Part shown: one piece after another, positions 17,273-28,686 of the stretch | Layout of the letters: each line of letters opens with the position of its first letter | Numbering within the stretch: position 1 is the first letter of the stretch | Assembly: GCF_000174195.1 (NCBI RefSeq) | Contig: NZ_ACFY01000139.1 | Location: 1-43,916 of the forward strand | Length of the DNA: 43,916 nt | Source of the DNA: Roseburia inulinivorans DSM 16841 | Lineage (GTDB): Bacteria; Bacillota; Clostridia; Lachnospirales; Lachnospiraceae | Direction of reading: 5' to 3' | Program-made: the position numbers and the translations under genes | The notes under the pieces: generated by a model | Seen by the model: the letters and a program-made list of their open reading frames with translations, nothing else | Databases searched by the model: none | What the model was told of the DNA's origin: nothing

Positions 17273-18385
17273 ATGAAATTAATCTGTTCTAAATCAAATC
17301 TGCTTCATGGAGTTAACATTGTGTCCAAAGCTGTTCCAACCAGAACCACAATGGCAATCCTTGAATGCATTTTAATTGATGCTTCTGCTAATGAAATCAA
17401 ATTAACAGCAAACGATATGGAACTTGGAATTGAAACTAAGATTGAAGGAGAAATTGCAGAGAGGGGAATCATTGCATTAGATGCTAAGATTTTTTCTGAG
17501 ATTGTCCGTAAATTACCGGACAGTGATGTTGTGATCGAAACAGATTCCAATTTTAAAACTACCATTACCTGTGAGAAAGCAAAGTTTAACATTGTTGGAA
17601 AATCAGGTGATGATTTTTCCTATATTCCATTTATTGAAAGAAATGAATGTATTTCAATCTCCCAGTTTACTTTAAAAGAAGTGATTCGTCAGACGATCTT
17701 CTCAATTGCTGACAATGACAACAATAAACTGATGACGGGTGAACTTTTCGAGATTGAAGAGAATCAGTTAAAAGTAGTTTCTCTGGATGGACATAGAATT
17801 TCCATCCGTAATATTGAATTAAAGAATAATTACGATCATAAGAAAGTAGTTGTTCCTGGTAAAACACTTCAGGAAGTAAGTAAGATTTTACCTGGAAGTG
17901 CAGAGGAAGAAGTCAATATTTTCCTTTCAGAGAATCATATTGTATTTGAATTTGATGATACTACAGTTGTATCCAGATTGATTGAAGGGGAGTATTTCAA
18001 GATTGAGCAGATGCTTTCCTCTGATTATGATACAAAAGTTAAGATTAATAAGCGTGAATTATTAGACTGTATCGACCGTGCAACACTTCTCGTAAAAGAG
18101 GGTGACAAGAAACCAATTATCATGAATATCACAGATGGAAATATGGAATTAAAGATCAATTCTTTTATTGGTTCCATGAATGAAGATATTGATATCACAA
18201 AAGAGGGAAAAGATATCCTCATTGGATTTAATCCGAAATTCTTTATCGATGCACTGAGAGTCATCGATGAGGAAGAGGTTTCTCTTTATATGGTAAACCC
18301 GAAGGCTCCATGTTTTATCAAGGATGATGAAGGAAAGTTCATTTATCTGATTCTTCCGGTAAACTTTAACGCAGCCACTAACTAA
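17273..18385 (+). CDS. dnaN: DNA polymerase III beta sliding clamp
   Basis: A 370-residue clamp of three similar domains. It starts MKLICSKSNLLHGVNIVSKA at 17273; an upstream in-frame start at 17237 would add a non-conserved tail. AAGGAG lies 11 nt ahead. Conserved stretches include TTMAILECILIDA, LSTKL-like hydrophobic-cleft elements, VVVPGKTLQEVSKIL and the C-terminal FIYLILPVNFN that lines the partner-binding pocket. It follows dnaA and the downstream DnaA boxes, so DnaA may influence its expression. Confidence 0.96.
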   Translation: MKLICSKSNLLHGVNIVSKAVPTRTTMAILECILIDASANEIKLTANDMELGIETKIEGEIAERGIIALDAKIFSEIVRKLPDSDVVIETDSNFKTTITCEKAKFNIVGKSGDDFSYIPFIERNECISISQFTLKEVIRQTIFSIADNDNNKLMTGELFEIEENQLKVVSLDGHRISIRNIELKNNYDHKKVVVPGKTLQEVSKILPGSAEEEVNIFLSENHIVFEFDDTTVVSRLIEGEYFKIEQMLSSDYDTKVKINKRELLDCIDRATLLVKEGDKKPIIMNITDGNMELKINSFIGSMNEDIDITKEGKDILIGFNPKFFIDALRVIDEEEVSLYMVNPKAPCFIKDDEGKFIYLILPVNFNAATN

Positions 18386-18398
18386 GAAAGGCAGAAAG

Positions 18399-18614
18399 AT
18401 GATCACAGTAAATATCAGAGAGACGGATGAATTTATCAAACTGGGACAGGCTTTGAAAAAAGCAGGTCTTGTAGAATCCGGAGTAGATGCAAAGTTTTTT
18501 ATTCAGGATGGACAGGTAAAATTAAACGGCGAGACAGAGCTTCAGCGTGGAAAAAAATTATACAATGGAGATGTTGTTTCCTTTAACGGCGAGACAATTC
18601 AGATTGTAAAATGA
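18399..18614 (+). CDS. yaaA: S4-domain RNA-binding protein YaaA
   Basis: A 71-residue protein with one S4 fold: DEFIKLGQALKKAGLVESG and FFIQDGQVKLNGETELQRGK. Its homologue in Bacillus lies between dnaN and recF, as here. Its stop overlaps the recF start (ATGA), implying translational coupling. The role is not settled; links to ribosome assembly have been proposed for the family. Confidence 0.9.
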   Translation: MITVNIRETDEFIKLGQALKKAGLVESGVDAKFFIQDGQVKLNGETELQRGKKLYNGDVVSFNGETIQIVK

Positions 18615-19702
18615 TCATAAAGTCAATTGAATTGCAGAATTTTCGAAATTATGAAGATTTAAATATTTCATTTGATGAGGGAACCAATATTTTTTACGGG
18701 GACAATGCGCAGGGAAAAACGAATATCCTTGAAGCTGCATACTTAAGTGGAACAACTAAGTCCCACAAATGTAGTAAGGACAAGGAAATGATCCGTTTCG
18801 GGGAGCAGGAGTCCCATATCAGAACGGTTGTTGTAAAAAAAGAAAAAGAATATCAGATTGATATGCATTTAAAACACAATCGTTCCAAGGGAATCGCAAT
18901 CAATAAAGTTCCAATCAAAAAAGCCAGTGAGCTTTTTGGAATTCTCAATATGGTATTTTTTTCGCCTGAGGATCTGAATATTATCAAAAATGGTCCGGCG
19001 GAGCGCCGCAGATTTCTGGATTCTGAATTATGCCAGTTGGATAAAATATATTTGTCAGATCTTACAACTTACAATAAAATTTTGAATCAGCGTAACAAAT
19101 TATTAAAAGATATGGTTTACAGACCGGATTTAAAGGATACACTTCCGGTATGGGATATGCAACTGGTAGAAACTGGCAGGAAAATCATTCGGCGAAGAAA
19201 ACAGTTTGTTGATGAGCTAAATGAGATCGTGCATGATATTCACTATCGGATTTCCGGTGAAAAAGAAGATTTGCTTTTGCAGTATGAACCAAGTATTGAA
19301 GATATTTTTTTTGAGGATGAACTGTCCAGAGTCAAAGAGAGGGATATGCGGCAGTGTATGACATCAGTGGGACCGCACCGGGATGACCTTCTTTTTTCCA
19401 TCGGTGAGGTGGATATCCGGAAGTTCGGTTCCCAGGGACAGCAGAGAACTTCTGCGCTGTCCTTAAAATTGTCAGAGATCGAACTGGTTAAACGGTCCAT
19501 TCATGATACACCGGTTTTGTTGCTCGATGATGTGTTGTCGGAGCTTGACAGTAACCGGCAGAATTATCTGCTCAACAGTATTCATGACACACAGACGCTG
19601 ATCACCTGCACAGGGCTGGATGAATTTGTAAAAAACAGATTTCATATCAACAAGATATTTAAAGTTGTGCAGGGGACTGTGGAAGAGAGAAAAGAAATAT
19701 AA
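18611..19702 (+). CDS. recF: DNA replication and repair protein RecF
   Basis: A 363-residue SMC-like ATPase that loads RecA at gaps together with RecO and RecR. It has Walker A YGDNAQGKTNILEAAYLSG (about residues 29-47), the signature SQGQQRTSALSLKLSEIEL and Walker B PVLLLDDVLSELD. Length matches the family. It overlaps yaaA by 4 bp. About 40 bp precedes gyrB, without the remB-type gene often found there. Confidence 0.96.
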   Translation: MIIKSIELQNFRNYEDLNISFDEGTNIFYGDNAQGKTNILEAAYLSGTTKSHKCSKDKEMIRFGEQESHIRTVVVKKEKEYQIDMHLKHNRSKGIAINKVPIKKASELFGILNMVFFSPEDLNIIKNGPAERRRFLDSELCQLDKIYLSDLTTYNKILNQRNKLLKDMVYRPDLKDTLPVWDMQLVETGRKIIRRRKQFVDELNEIVHDIHYRISGEKEDLLLQYEPSIEDIFFEDELSRVKERDMRQCMTSVGPHRDDLLFSIGEVDIRKFGSQGQQRTSALSLKLSEIELVKRSIHDTPVLLLDDVLSELDSNRQNYLLNSIHDTQTLITCTGLDEFVKNRFHINKIFKVVQGTVEERKEI

Positions 19703-19744
19703 TTGCATTGTACATATTTTTTTATGTGCAGAATGGAGGAATAA

Positions 19745-21667
<1,923 letters not shown>

Positions 21668-21696
21668 GATTGCATGTGTTAGAAATTATATATATT

Positions 21697-21710
21697 ACTG
21701 CAAATGTAGT
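21697..21710. promoter_or_regulatory. BlaI/CopY-like dyad, copy 1 (upstream of gyrA)
   Basis: ACTGCAAATGTAGT, one base off the palindrome ACTACA-AA-TGTAGT, preceded by TATATATT. It lies 107 bp upstream of gyrA. Dyads with TACA-NN-TGTA cores are bound by BlaI/MecI/CopY repressors (family knowledge); no such regulator is encoded in this window. Confidence 0.5.
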
Positions 21711-21743
21711 TCAATAAAAAATAGAAAGTTTATTTATAATATA

Positions 21744-21757
21744 ATTGCAAATGTAGT
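21744..21757. promoter_or_regulatory. BlaI/CopY-like dyad, copy 2 (upstream of gyrA)
   Basis: ATTGCAAATGTAGT, directly downstream of TATAATATA, a good -10 (21735-21740) for gyrA. Placement just after the -10 suits an operator. It is the second of two copies spaced 47 bp apart. Confidence 0.5.
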
Positions 21758-21816
21758 TTAATTAGAGAAATGCAGATTTTTAACCAAAAAGAATTTGCAG
21801 GAATGAGGTAAATAGA

Positions 21817-24432
21817 ATGGATGACAAAATTTTTGATCAAATCCATGATGTCGATCTGAAAAAAACAATGGAGACATCCTACATCGATTATGCGATGAGC
21901 GTTATCGCCCAGCGTGCATTGCCGGATGTAAGAGATGGTTTGAAACCGGTACAGCGTCGTGTACTCTACTCCATGATCGAATTAAATAATGGACCGGACA
22001 AGCCACACAGAAAATGTGCGCGTATTGTCGGTGATACCATGGGTAAATACCATCCACATGGAGATAGTTCCATCTATGGAGCATTGGTCAACATGGCACA
22101 GGACTGGTCTACAAGATATCCGCTTGTTGATGGTCATGGAAACTTTGGTTCCGTCGACGGTGACGGTGCCGCTGCAATGCGATATACAGAGGCAAGACTC
22201 AGTAAAATTTCCATGGAGATGCTCGCGGACATCAATAAAGATACCGTTGATTTTGTACCAAACTTCGATGAGACTGAGAAAGAGCCGACGGTGCTTCCTT
22301 CCCGTTATCCGAATCTTCTGGTAAACGGAACAACCGGTATTGCTGTCGGTATGGCAACAAACATTCCACCTCACAATCTGCGTGAGGTGATTCATGCCGT
22401 CGTAAAAATTATCGACAACGAAGTGCTAGAGGACCGGGGGACAGATATCGAAGAACTTTTGAGTATTGTAAAAGGTCCGGATTTTCCAACCGGAGCGATG
22501 ATTCTTGGAACAACCGGAATTAACGAAGCTTATCGCACCGGACGCGGAAAAATCAGAGTTCGTGCGATCACCAATATCGAACCAATGCAAAATGGTAAAA
22601 ACCGTATTGTTGTGACCGAACTTCCATACATGGTCAACAAAGCAAGACTGATCGAGAAAATCGCAGAGCTTGTAAGAGATAAAAAAATTGATGGAATCAC
22701 GGATCTTCGTGATGAGTCTGACCGTCAGGGTATGCGTATATGTATCGAGCTGCGCCGCGATGTAAATCCGAATGTGGTTTTAAATCTGCTTTACAAACAT
22801 ACGCAGATGCAGGATACGTTTGGTGTTATCATGTTAGCCCTTGTGGACAATCAGCCGAAAGTATTAAATCTTCAGGAAATGTTAGGCTATTATCTGGATC
22901 ACCAGAAAGATGTTGTGACCAGAAGAACAAAATATGATTTAAACAAAGCAGAAGAACGCGCTCACATTCTGGAGGGCTTACTGATTGCGCTTGATAATAT
23001 CGATGAAGTGATCAATATTATCCGAAGCAGTGCAAATACACCGGAAGCAAAAAATCGTTTGATCGAGAGATTTTCCCTGACAGATGTCCAGGCACAGGCG
23101 ATCGTCGATATGCGTCTGCGCGCACTGACTGGTCTGGAACGCGAGAAGATCGAAGCTGAGTATGCAGAGTTGATGGATCGTATTGCAGAGTTAAAAGCAA
23201 TTCTGGCAGATGAGAAAAAACTCCTTGGTGTTATCCGTGAGGAAATCCTTTTGATTGCAGAAAAATACGGTGATGAGCGAAGAACTTCCATCGGATTTGA
23301 CGAGTATGATATTTCCATGGAGGATCTCATTCCGGTAACCAACACTGTGATCGCAATGACAAAACTTGGCTACATCAAGAGAATGAGCCTTGATAATTTC
23401 CGTGCCCAGAACCGTGGCGGCAAGGGAATCAAGGGAATGGAGACGATTGATGAAGATTACATCGAGGAACTTTTGATGACGACTTCCCATCATTACATGA
23501 TGTTCTTTACCAATACCGGCCGTGTATACAGAATGAAAGCCTACGAAATTCCGGAAGCGGGCAGAACCGCGAGAGGTACTGCAATCATCAACCTGTTGCA
23601 GCTTCAGCCGGGAGAGAAGATTACTGCTGTAATTCCAATCAAGGAATACACGGAAGGACATTATCTGTTTATGGCAACCAAGAATGGTATTGTGAAGAAA
23701 ACACCGATCACCGATTATGCGAATGTCAGAAAAACAGGTCTTGCAGCAATCACATTGCGTGAAGATGATGAGTTGATTGAGGTAAAGAAAACAGATAACG
23801 AACAGGATATTTTCCTTGTGACAAAATACGGACAGTGTATTCGTTTTAATGAGAGAGATGTCAGAAGTACCGGAAGGACCTCTATGGGTGTAATCGGTAT
23901 GAACTTAACGGACGGCGATAAAGTTGTCGGAATGCAGATGGAATCCCAGGGGGATGCTCTGATGATCGTATCTGAAAAAGGTCTTGGAAAATGCACACTT
24001 GCATCTGAATTTACTGCCCAGAACCGTGGTGGTAAAGGTGTCAAGTGCTATAAGATCACAGAAAAAACCGGAAATATCGTCGGTGTGAAAGCAGTAAATC
24101 AGGATGATGAGATGATGCTGATCACAACGGAAGGAATTATCATCCGTATCAAAGTCAGTGATACTGCTTTGCTCGGAAGAGTTACTTCCGGTGTAAAACT
24201 GATGAATCTTGCGGATGATGTCACAGTTGCAAGCATTGCAAAAGTACGTGAGGACAAATCCCTCATGGAAAATACAGATGAATCTGAACTTGTCACAGAG
24301 GAAGAGGAAGCCAAGAGTGCTGCGGCTGCAGCAGAGGCTGCGAAAAAAGCGGCAGGTCAGATGACAGAAACGGATGATGAATTAATGCAGGAATTATTAA
24401 GCCGTGCTGAGTCTGATTCGGAAGAGGAATAA
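21817..24432 (+). CDS. gyrA: DNA gyrase subunit A
   Basis: An 871-residue DNA-cutting subunit. The catalytic Tyr is Y123 in [12 protein letters not shown]. The quinolone-determining segment [17 protein letters not shown] (from about residue 80) has Ser at the E. coli 83 position and Gly at the 87 position. The C-terminal beta-pinwheel carries two GyrA-box-like repeats QNRGGKG near residues 530 and 735. The tail is Ala-rich, then acidic (ESDSEEE). GAGG precedes the ATG. Two dyads lie in its promoter region, so it may be transcribed independently of gyrB. Confidence 0.98.
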   Translation: MDDKIFDQIHDVDLKKTMETSYIDYAMSVIAQRALPDVRDGLKPVQRRVLYSMIELNNGPDKPHRKCARIVGDTMGKYHPHGDSSIYGALVNMAQDWSTRYPLVDGHGNFGSVDGDGAAAMRYTEARLSKISMEMLADINKDTVDFVPNFDETEKEPTVLPSRYPNLLVNGTTGIAVGMATNIPPHNLREVIHAVVKIIDNEVLEDRGTDIEELLSIVKGPDFPTGAMILGTTGINEAYRTGRGKIRVRAITNIEPMQNGKNRIVVTELPYMVNKARLIEKIAELVRDKKIDGITDLRDESDRQGMRICIELRRDVNPNVVLNLLYKHTQMQDTFGVIMLALVDNQPKVLNLQEMLGYYLDHQKDVVTRRTKYDLNKAEERAHILEGLLIALDNIDEVINIIRSSANTPEAKNRLIERFSLTDVQAQAIVDMRLRALTGLEREKIEAEYAELMDRIAELKAILADEKKLLGVIREEILLIAEKYGDERRTSIGFDEYDISMEDLIPVTNTVIAMTKLGYIKRMSLDNFRAQNRGGKGIKGMETIDEDYIEELLMTTSHHYMMFFTNTGRVYRMKAYEIPEAGRTARGTAIINLLQLQPGEKITAVIPIKEYTEGHYLFMATKNGIVKKTPITDYANVRKTGLAAITLREDDELIEVKKTDNEQDIFLVTKYGQCIRFNERDVRSTGRTSMGVIGMNLTDGDKVVGMQMESQGDALMIVSEKGLGKCTLASEFTAQNRGGKGVKCYKITEKTGNIVGVKAVNQDDEMMLITTEGIIIRIKVSDTALLGRVTSGVKLMNLADDVTVASIAKVREDKSLMENTDESELVTEEEEAKSAAAAAEAAKKAAGQMTETDDELMQELLSRAESDSEEE

Positions 24433-24443
24433 AAAAATATTTT

Positions 24444-24510
24444 GACCGCAGTGATACAAAGACTTCACTGTGGTCTGGACAGTAGGCTGCCACATTTTTA
24501 TGTAGCAGCC
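24444..24510 (+). terminator. Two hairpins after gyrA
   Basis: GACCGCAGTG pairs with CACTGTGGTC (24444-24475), and GGCTGC-ACAT with ATGT-GCAGCC (24485-24510). Both are strong stems but neither is followed by a clean T run on the plus strand; the first is followed by TTTT-A-TTTTTTT when read on the minus strand. Probable end of the gyrA transcript. Confidence 0.5.
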
Positions 24511-24657
24511 GATTTGTCTATCTAAAAACAAATTATTTTTCATGATAACAAGCCTGATTTGAAAAAAAGGATGTTCAATTTTGATTATTTGAAAAATGAA
24601 TGATGTCAACACAAAAATGAAAAACAACATATGTTATCAAGAAATCCATAGTGTAAA

Positions 24658-24666
24658 TGTGGATAA
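24658..24666 (-). promoter_or_regulatory. Isolated perfect DnaA box
   Basis: TTATCCACA on the minus strand, about 40 bp upstream of the promoter at 24704. A single box 7 kb from the origin cluster may be chance or may tie the next gene to DnaA. Confidence 0.4.
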
Positions 24667-24703
24667 CGTGTTGCGAAAATCCAACTTCCGTGGAAAAATT
24701 TCA

Positions 24704-24732
24704 TTGTCATAGCAAAAACTTTCGTTTATACT
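24704..24732 (+). promoter_or_regulatory. Promoter for the CmpB-family membrane protein
   Basis: TTGTCA (24704-24709), a 17-bp spacer and TATACT (24727-24732), about 80 bp before the GTG start at 24813. Confidence 0.6.
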
Positions 24733-24812
24733 TTTGCGTAAATATAGAATACATGAGTTTTAAAATTGTAGTAAAACTCCAATAGAAAGCAGAACAACAG
24801 GGGGAATGAAAA

Positions 24813-25820
24813 GTGCCGCAAAATTTTTATGAGTTAGTATGGATTTTTATTATTTATGCATTTATCGGATGGTGCACAGAAGTATCTTATGCAGCATTGG
24901 ACCGGGGAATTTTTGTAAACCGGGGATTTTTAAATGGACCGTATTGTCCAATTTACGGATGTGGAGTGGTGATTGTTGTAGCTGCTTTGACTCCGCTAAA
25001 GGACAACCTGCTGATATTATTTGCGGGTTCTTTCTTACTGACTTCCATTTTGGAATACATTACAGGATTTATTCTGGAGAAAGTATTTCACAATAAATGG
25101 TGGGACTATAGCAATAAGCCGTTTAATCTTCACGGATATATATGTTTGAAATTTTCCATCTACTGGGGACTCGCATGTACATTTATTATGGATGTGATTC
25201 ATCCAATCATTTACAAAGGAATCACCATGATTCCACATATTCTGGGTGTTGTGCTGCTCTGTATTATCATGTCGGCTTTCGCTGTTGACTGCGGTGTTAC
25301 TGTTACTACAATTTTGAAGTTTAACAAGCGATTAAAAGTTATGGATGAAATGGCTGCGAAAATACATAAATTATCCGATGAAATCGGTGAAAATATCTAC
25401 GAAAATGTGACAACTGCAGTAGAAAAATCGGAGGAGTTCCAGGAAACACATGAGGAATTTCTCACAAAAATTTCTGATACGAAAGAAAATCTTATGGATC
25501 TGCCATCCACTGCAAAAGAGAAGATTGCTTCTACTGCAGCAAGTGCCAGAGAAAAACTTTCTGAGTCTGCAGAAAATATCAATGTAAAAGAAAAGATTGC
25601 TGCTTACAAAGAAACACGCGAGGCGGCTCGTCTGGAAAAACAGCATGAGAAAGAGGAACTTGAGCGCAGATACAAAGAATTATTTGCAGAGAAGAATTTT
25701 GGTTTCAAGCGTTTGATGAAGGCGTTCCCAGATATGACTTCCCGTGAACAGAATGAATCTCTGGAGAAATACAAGAAATACTTTAACATCCGCAAACCGG
25801 ATCATAAGAAAGATGAATAG
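24813..25820 (+). CDS. Putative ABC-transporter type IV (CmpB family) membrane protein with cytoplasmic coiled-coil tail
   Basis: 335 residues, GTG start with GGGGGA upstream. Residues 1-170 hold about five transmembrane helices and the family strings YAFIGWCTEVSYAALDRGIF, VNRGFLNGPYCPIYGCG and GFILEKVFHNKWWDYSNKPF typical of the ABC_trans_CmpB group. Despite that name the family has no proven transport role. Residues about 175-335 form a long charged, helical cytoplasmic tail with ALA/LYS/GLU-rich coiled coil and a C-terminal motif RLMKAFPDMTSREQNESLEK. No ABC ATPase is adjacent. It is monocistronic as far as visible. Confidence 0.75.
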   Translation: MPQNFYELVWIFIIYAFIGWCTEVSYAALDRGIFVNRGFLNGPYCPIYGCGVVIVVAALTPLKDNLLILFAGSFLLTSILEYITGFILEKVFHNKWWDYSNKPFNLHGYICLKFSIYWGLACTFIMDVIHPIIYKGITMIPHILGVVLLCIIMSAFAVDCGVTVTTILKFNKRLKVMDEMAAKIHKLSDEIGENIYENVTTAVEKSEEFQETHEEFLTKISDTKENLMDLPSTAKEKIASTAASAREKLSESAENINVKEKIAAYKETREAARLEKQHEKEELERRYKELFAEKNFGFKRLMKAFPDMTSREQNESLEKYKKYFNIRKPDHKKDE

Positions 25821-25835
25821 GAAAATATATATTAA

Positions 25836-25849
25836 ATTACAAATGTAAT
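25836..25849. promoter_or_regulatory. BlaI/CopY-like dyad, copy 3 (upstream of the fumarase alpha gene)
   Basis: ATTACAAATGTAAT: perfect 6-bp arms around AA, preceded by TATATATT and 22 bp before the fumarase alpha start. It has the same core and flanks as the copies before gyrA and the beta gene. Confidence 0.6.
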
Positions 25850-25871
25850 ACAATTATCGGGAGAAATTAAC

Positions 25872-26717
25872 ATGATCAGAACAGTCAATACAGAGGATAT
25901 CGTAAAAAATATAAAAGAAATGTGTATCGAGGCAAACCATTATCTTTCCAAAGATATGGATAAAGCCCTGAAAGATGCCACTGTTTCTGAAAAATCAGAA
26001 CTTGGTAAAAAAATATTAAATCAGCTTCAGGAAAACTTGAAAATTGCAGATGAAGAGATGATACCAATCTGTCAGGATACCGGAATGGCAGTTATTTTTC
26101 TGGAAGTCGGACAGGATGTTCATTTTGAGGGAATGGCAGTCGAAGATGCGGTAAACGAAGGTGTCCGTCAGGGATATACGGAAGGCTATTTAAGAAAATC
26201 AGTCGTTGGTGATCCTATCATCCGCGAAAATACGAAAGATAATACCCCAGCGGTGATTCATTACAGCATTGTTCCGGGAGATAAAGTGATAATTACAATG
26301 GCTCCAAAAGGATTCGGAAGTGAAAATATGAGCCGTGTGTTCATGCTAAAACCAGCTGATGGAATTGAGGGTGTAAAAAATGCAATTCTTACAGCAGTGA
26401 AGGATGCAGGACCGAATGCCTGTCCGCCAATGGTTGTCGGAGTTGGTATTGGCGGTACTTTTGAAAAATGTGCGATTTTAGCAAAAAAAGCGTTGACCAG
26501 ACCGGTGGGCGAACATTCTACTATCCCATACGTGAAAGAGTTAGAGGAAGAAATGTTAGAAAAAATCAATCGGCTTGGAATAGGACCGGGAGGACTTGGC
26601 GGATCAACCACTGCTCTCGCAGTGAATGTGAATACTTACGCGACACATATTGCAGGACTTCCGGTGGCAGTCAATATCTGCTGTCATGTGAACCGGCATG
26701 TGGTGAGGGAAGTGTAA
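25872..26717 (+). CDS. Class I fumarate hydratase, alpha (N-terminal) subunit
   Basis: A 281-residue subunit of the oxygen-sensitive [4Fe-4S] fumarase/tartrate dehydratase family, which interconverts fumarate and malate. Conserved elements include CQDTGMAVIFLEVGQDVHF (Cys near residue 67), NACPPMVVGVGIGGTFEKC with the second cluster Cys, GPGGLGGSTTALAVNVNTY, and CCHVNRH near the end with the third. The two-subunit form is typical of anaerobes. The beta subunit follows after 88 bp. L-tartrate dehydratase is the alternative; fumarase is more likely for this lineage. Confidence 0.92.
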   Translation: MIRTVNTEDIVKNIKEMCIEANHYLSKDMDKALKDATVSEKSELGKKILNQLQENLKIADEEMIPICQDTGMAVIFLEVGQDVHFEGMAVEDAVNEGVRQGYTEGYLRKSVVGDPIIRENTKDNTPAVIHYSIVPGDKVIITMAPKGFGSENMSRVFMLKPADGIEGVKNAILTAVKDAGPNACPPMVVGVGIGGTFEKCAILAKKALTRPVGEHSTIPYVKELEEEMLEKINRLGIGPGGLGGSTTALAVNVNTYATHIAGLPVAVNICCHVNRHVVREV

Positions 26718-26730
26718 GAAAAAACATATT

Positions 26731-26744
26731 ACTACAAATGTAGT
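26731..26744. promoter_or_regulatory. BlaI/CopY-like dyad, copy 4 (between the fumarase subunit genes)
   Basis: ACTACAAATGTAGT, perfect arms ACTACA/TGTAGT around AA, preceded by CATATT. It sits 14 bp after the alpha stop and 62 bp before the beta start. This is the closest match to the known mec/bla operator half-sites. Confidence 0.6.
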
Positions 26745-26805
26745 TTGTTAAATTTTACAGTCATAAATGAAGAAAAATATAAATTTAGAAATGGGAGCAC
26801 AGAAT

Positions 26806-27360
26806 ATGGACAAACATATTACAACACCGATCACCGCGGAAGTGACAAAAAATTTAAAGTCCGGTGATTACGTTTACATAACGGGAACCATTTATGTGGC
26901 AAGAGATGCCGCACACAAAAGAATGATCGAGGCATTGGAGCGCGGGGAAAACCTTCCGATCGACATCAAAGATTCCACAATCTATTACATGGGACCATCT
27001 CCGGCAAGAGAGGGACGTCCAATAGGTTCTGCAGGACCGACAACTGCAACCAGAATGGATAAATATGCGCCAACTCTTTTAGATCTCGGAGAAAAGGCGA
27101 TGATCGGAAAAGGAAAACGTTCGAAAGAAGTCATTGACGCGATTGTCAGAAACCATGCAGTTTACTTTGCAGCAGTCGGCGGAGCAGGGGCGCTTTTATC
27201 CAAATGTATCACAAAATCTGAGATCGTATGTTATGAAGATCTTGGAGCTGAGGCAATCCGTAAGCTTCAAGTGAAAGATTTTCCGGTGATCGTTGTCATT
27301 GACAGTGAGGGAAACAATCTGTATGAGACAGCAATCAAAAAATATTGCACGTTGGAGTAA
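26806..27360 (+). CDS. Class I fumarate hydratase, beta (C-terminal) subunit
   Basis: A 184-residue subunit. The start at 26806 (MDKHITTPITAEVTKNLKSG) has GGGAG 8 nt upstream; a Met at 26767 would add 13 non-conserved residues. Family motifs: GDYVYITGTIYVARDAAHKR, YYMGPSPAREGRPIGSAGPT, TTATRMDKYAP, and the swivelling-domain end DFPVIVVIDSEGNNLYE. It completes the enzyme formed with the alpha subunit. The two genes are close, yet each has its own dyad and Shine-Dalgarno sequence. Confidence 0.92.
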   Translation: MDKHITTPITAEVTKNLKSGDYVYITGTIYVARDAAHKRMIEALERGENLPIDIKDSTIYYMGPSPAREGRPIGSAGPTTATRMDKYAPTLLDLGEKAMIGKGKRSKEVIDAIVRNHAVYFAAVGGAGALLSKCITKSEIVCYEDLGAEAIRKLQVKDFPVIVVIDSEGNNLYETAIKKYCTLE

Positions 27361-27519
27361 AATGAGAACAAAAGAATAAAAAAATTGGAAGAAAATATAG
27401 CATTTCAAGTCACTGGATATGTGGATGGAAAAAGCAAAGGAATTCTGCGGTGCAGTAGAGGTTATGTACGAGAAATAACATTTGAAGCGTAATTTTTTAT
27501 CATTTTTGGAGGTGTGTTC

Positions 27520-28663
27520 ATGCAGACAGATCCATTTAAAGAATATCTAAAACAGCAGGAGCCAGATAAAAAGTATAAAGGTTATGCATGGCAGACTGCG
27601 ATTGGATTGCAGGCAGTCGATGGATTGAAGCCGTCCGAATATCTCGTTGATGCAGCAATTCAGAATATTGAAGGTAAAATTACGCTGGATGAAGTAAAAA
27701 ATTTATTAGATTCTTACTATGAAGAAAAACCACAGAAAAATCATGACAGGACAGAAGAGGCTGATAAAGTTTCCATACGCATTGCGAAAATACTTTCGGA
27801 ACATGCATTTTCTTTTACACCAAATGAGTATATCTCAATTCACAGAAAATTATTTACCGGAATATATGACCACGCAGGAAAAATCCGTGATTATAATATT
27901 ACAAAAAAAGAATGGGTGCTGAATGGAGCAACTGTTATTTACGGAAGTGCTTCTGAACTAAGGAAAACGTTAGAATATGATTTTATGAAGGAGAAACATT
28001 ATAGTTACAAAGGATTATCCATGGATGAAATCATTCACCATCTGGCAGTATTTGTTGCAAATTTATGGCAGATCCATATATTTGGAGAAGGAAATACAAG
28101 AACGACAGCCGTATTTTTTATCAAGTATCTTCGAACACTTGGATTTGATGCAACGAATGATATATTTGCGGAAAATGCATGGTATTTCAGAAATGCATTG
28201 GTTCGGGCAAATTATAATGATCTGAAACATGAGATTCATGAAACAACAGAGTATCTGGAACTGTTTTTGCGAAATCTGTTGTTGGATGAAAAAAATTTAT
28301 TACAGAATCGTCTTATGCATGTTGATTATAAGGAAATGCTTGTGAGAGAGCCAAAAAATAGAATATAAAACATCAGAAGCGAACATTGAAAATAGAAAAG
28401 TGAACATTCAACTGGAAAAAGTGAATATTGGAATGTTTGGAGAGAAAATTTCCGGTATTTCAAAGAAAACAATACAGCATATGGAACAACTGTGTGATTC
28501 CTTTGATAAAAATGAAATATTTGGAAGAAGCAGGGTTGAAGAGGTAACCGGGTTAAAAAATACAAGAGCATCATTGTTCTTAAAAGAACTACTCGAGAGA
28601 AATATCATCCAAAAAGTAACCGGACATGGAAAAGGAAAATACACATTTTTTATAAAGGAATAG
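27520..28663 (+). pseudogene. Fic-family AMP transferase with N-terminal inhibitory helix, frameshifted before its C-terminal winged helix
   Basis: Fic enzymes usually transfer AMP to target hydroxyls. The first frame (GGAGG before ATG 27520) has an N-terminal segment DAAIQNIEGKITLDEVKNLL (about residues 44-63) like VbhA-type antitoxin helices with the Glu-Gly pair, then a Fic core ending in HIFGEGNTRTT (186-196); the catalytic His is present. It stops at 28368. The next frame supplies EYKTSEANIENRKVNIQLEK and a winged helix (FGRSRVEEVTGLKNTRASLF) to 28663. One A fewer in the six-A run at 28353-28358 joins them as a 380-residue class II Fic protein. The Fic core is intact even without the join. 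Confidence 0.8.
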
Positions 28664-28686
28664 TGAAATCAGGGGGAGTAGAGGTT

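Noticed and set aside
24433..24560. Minus-strand terminator implying a minus-strand gene after gyrA
   Set aside because: The hairpin at 24444-24475 followed by T residues on the minus strand looks like a terminator, but no credible minus-strand gene lies upstream of it on that strand.
27385..27492. A 35-codon open stretch from TTG between the fumarase beta gene and the Fic gene (EENIAFQVTGYVDGKSKGIL...)
   Set aside because: No ribosome-binding site, a rare start codon and no recognisable family; it could be a scrap of a lost gene but cannot be supported as a CDS.
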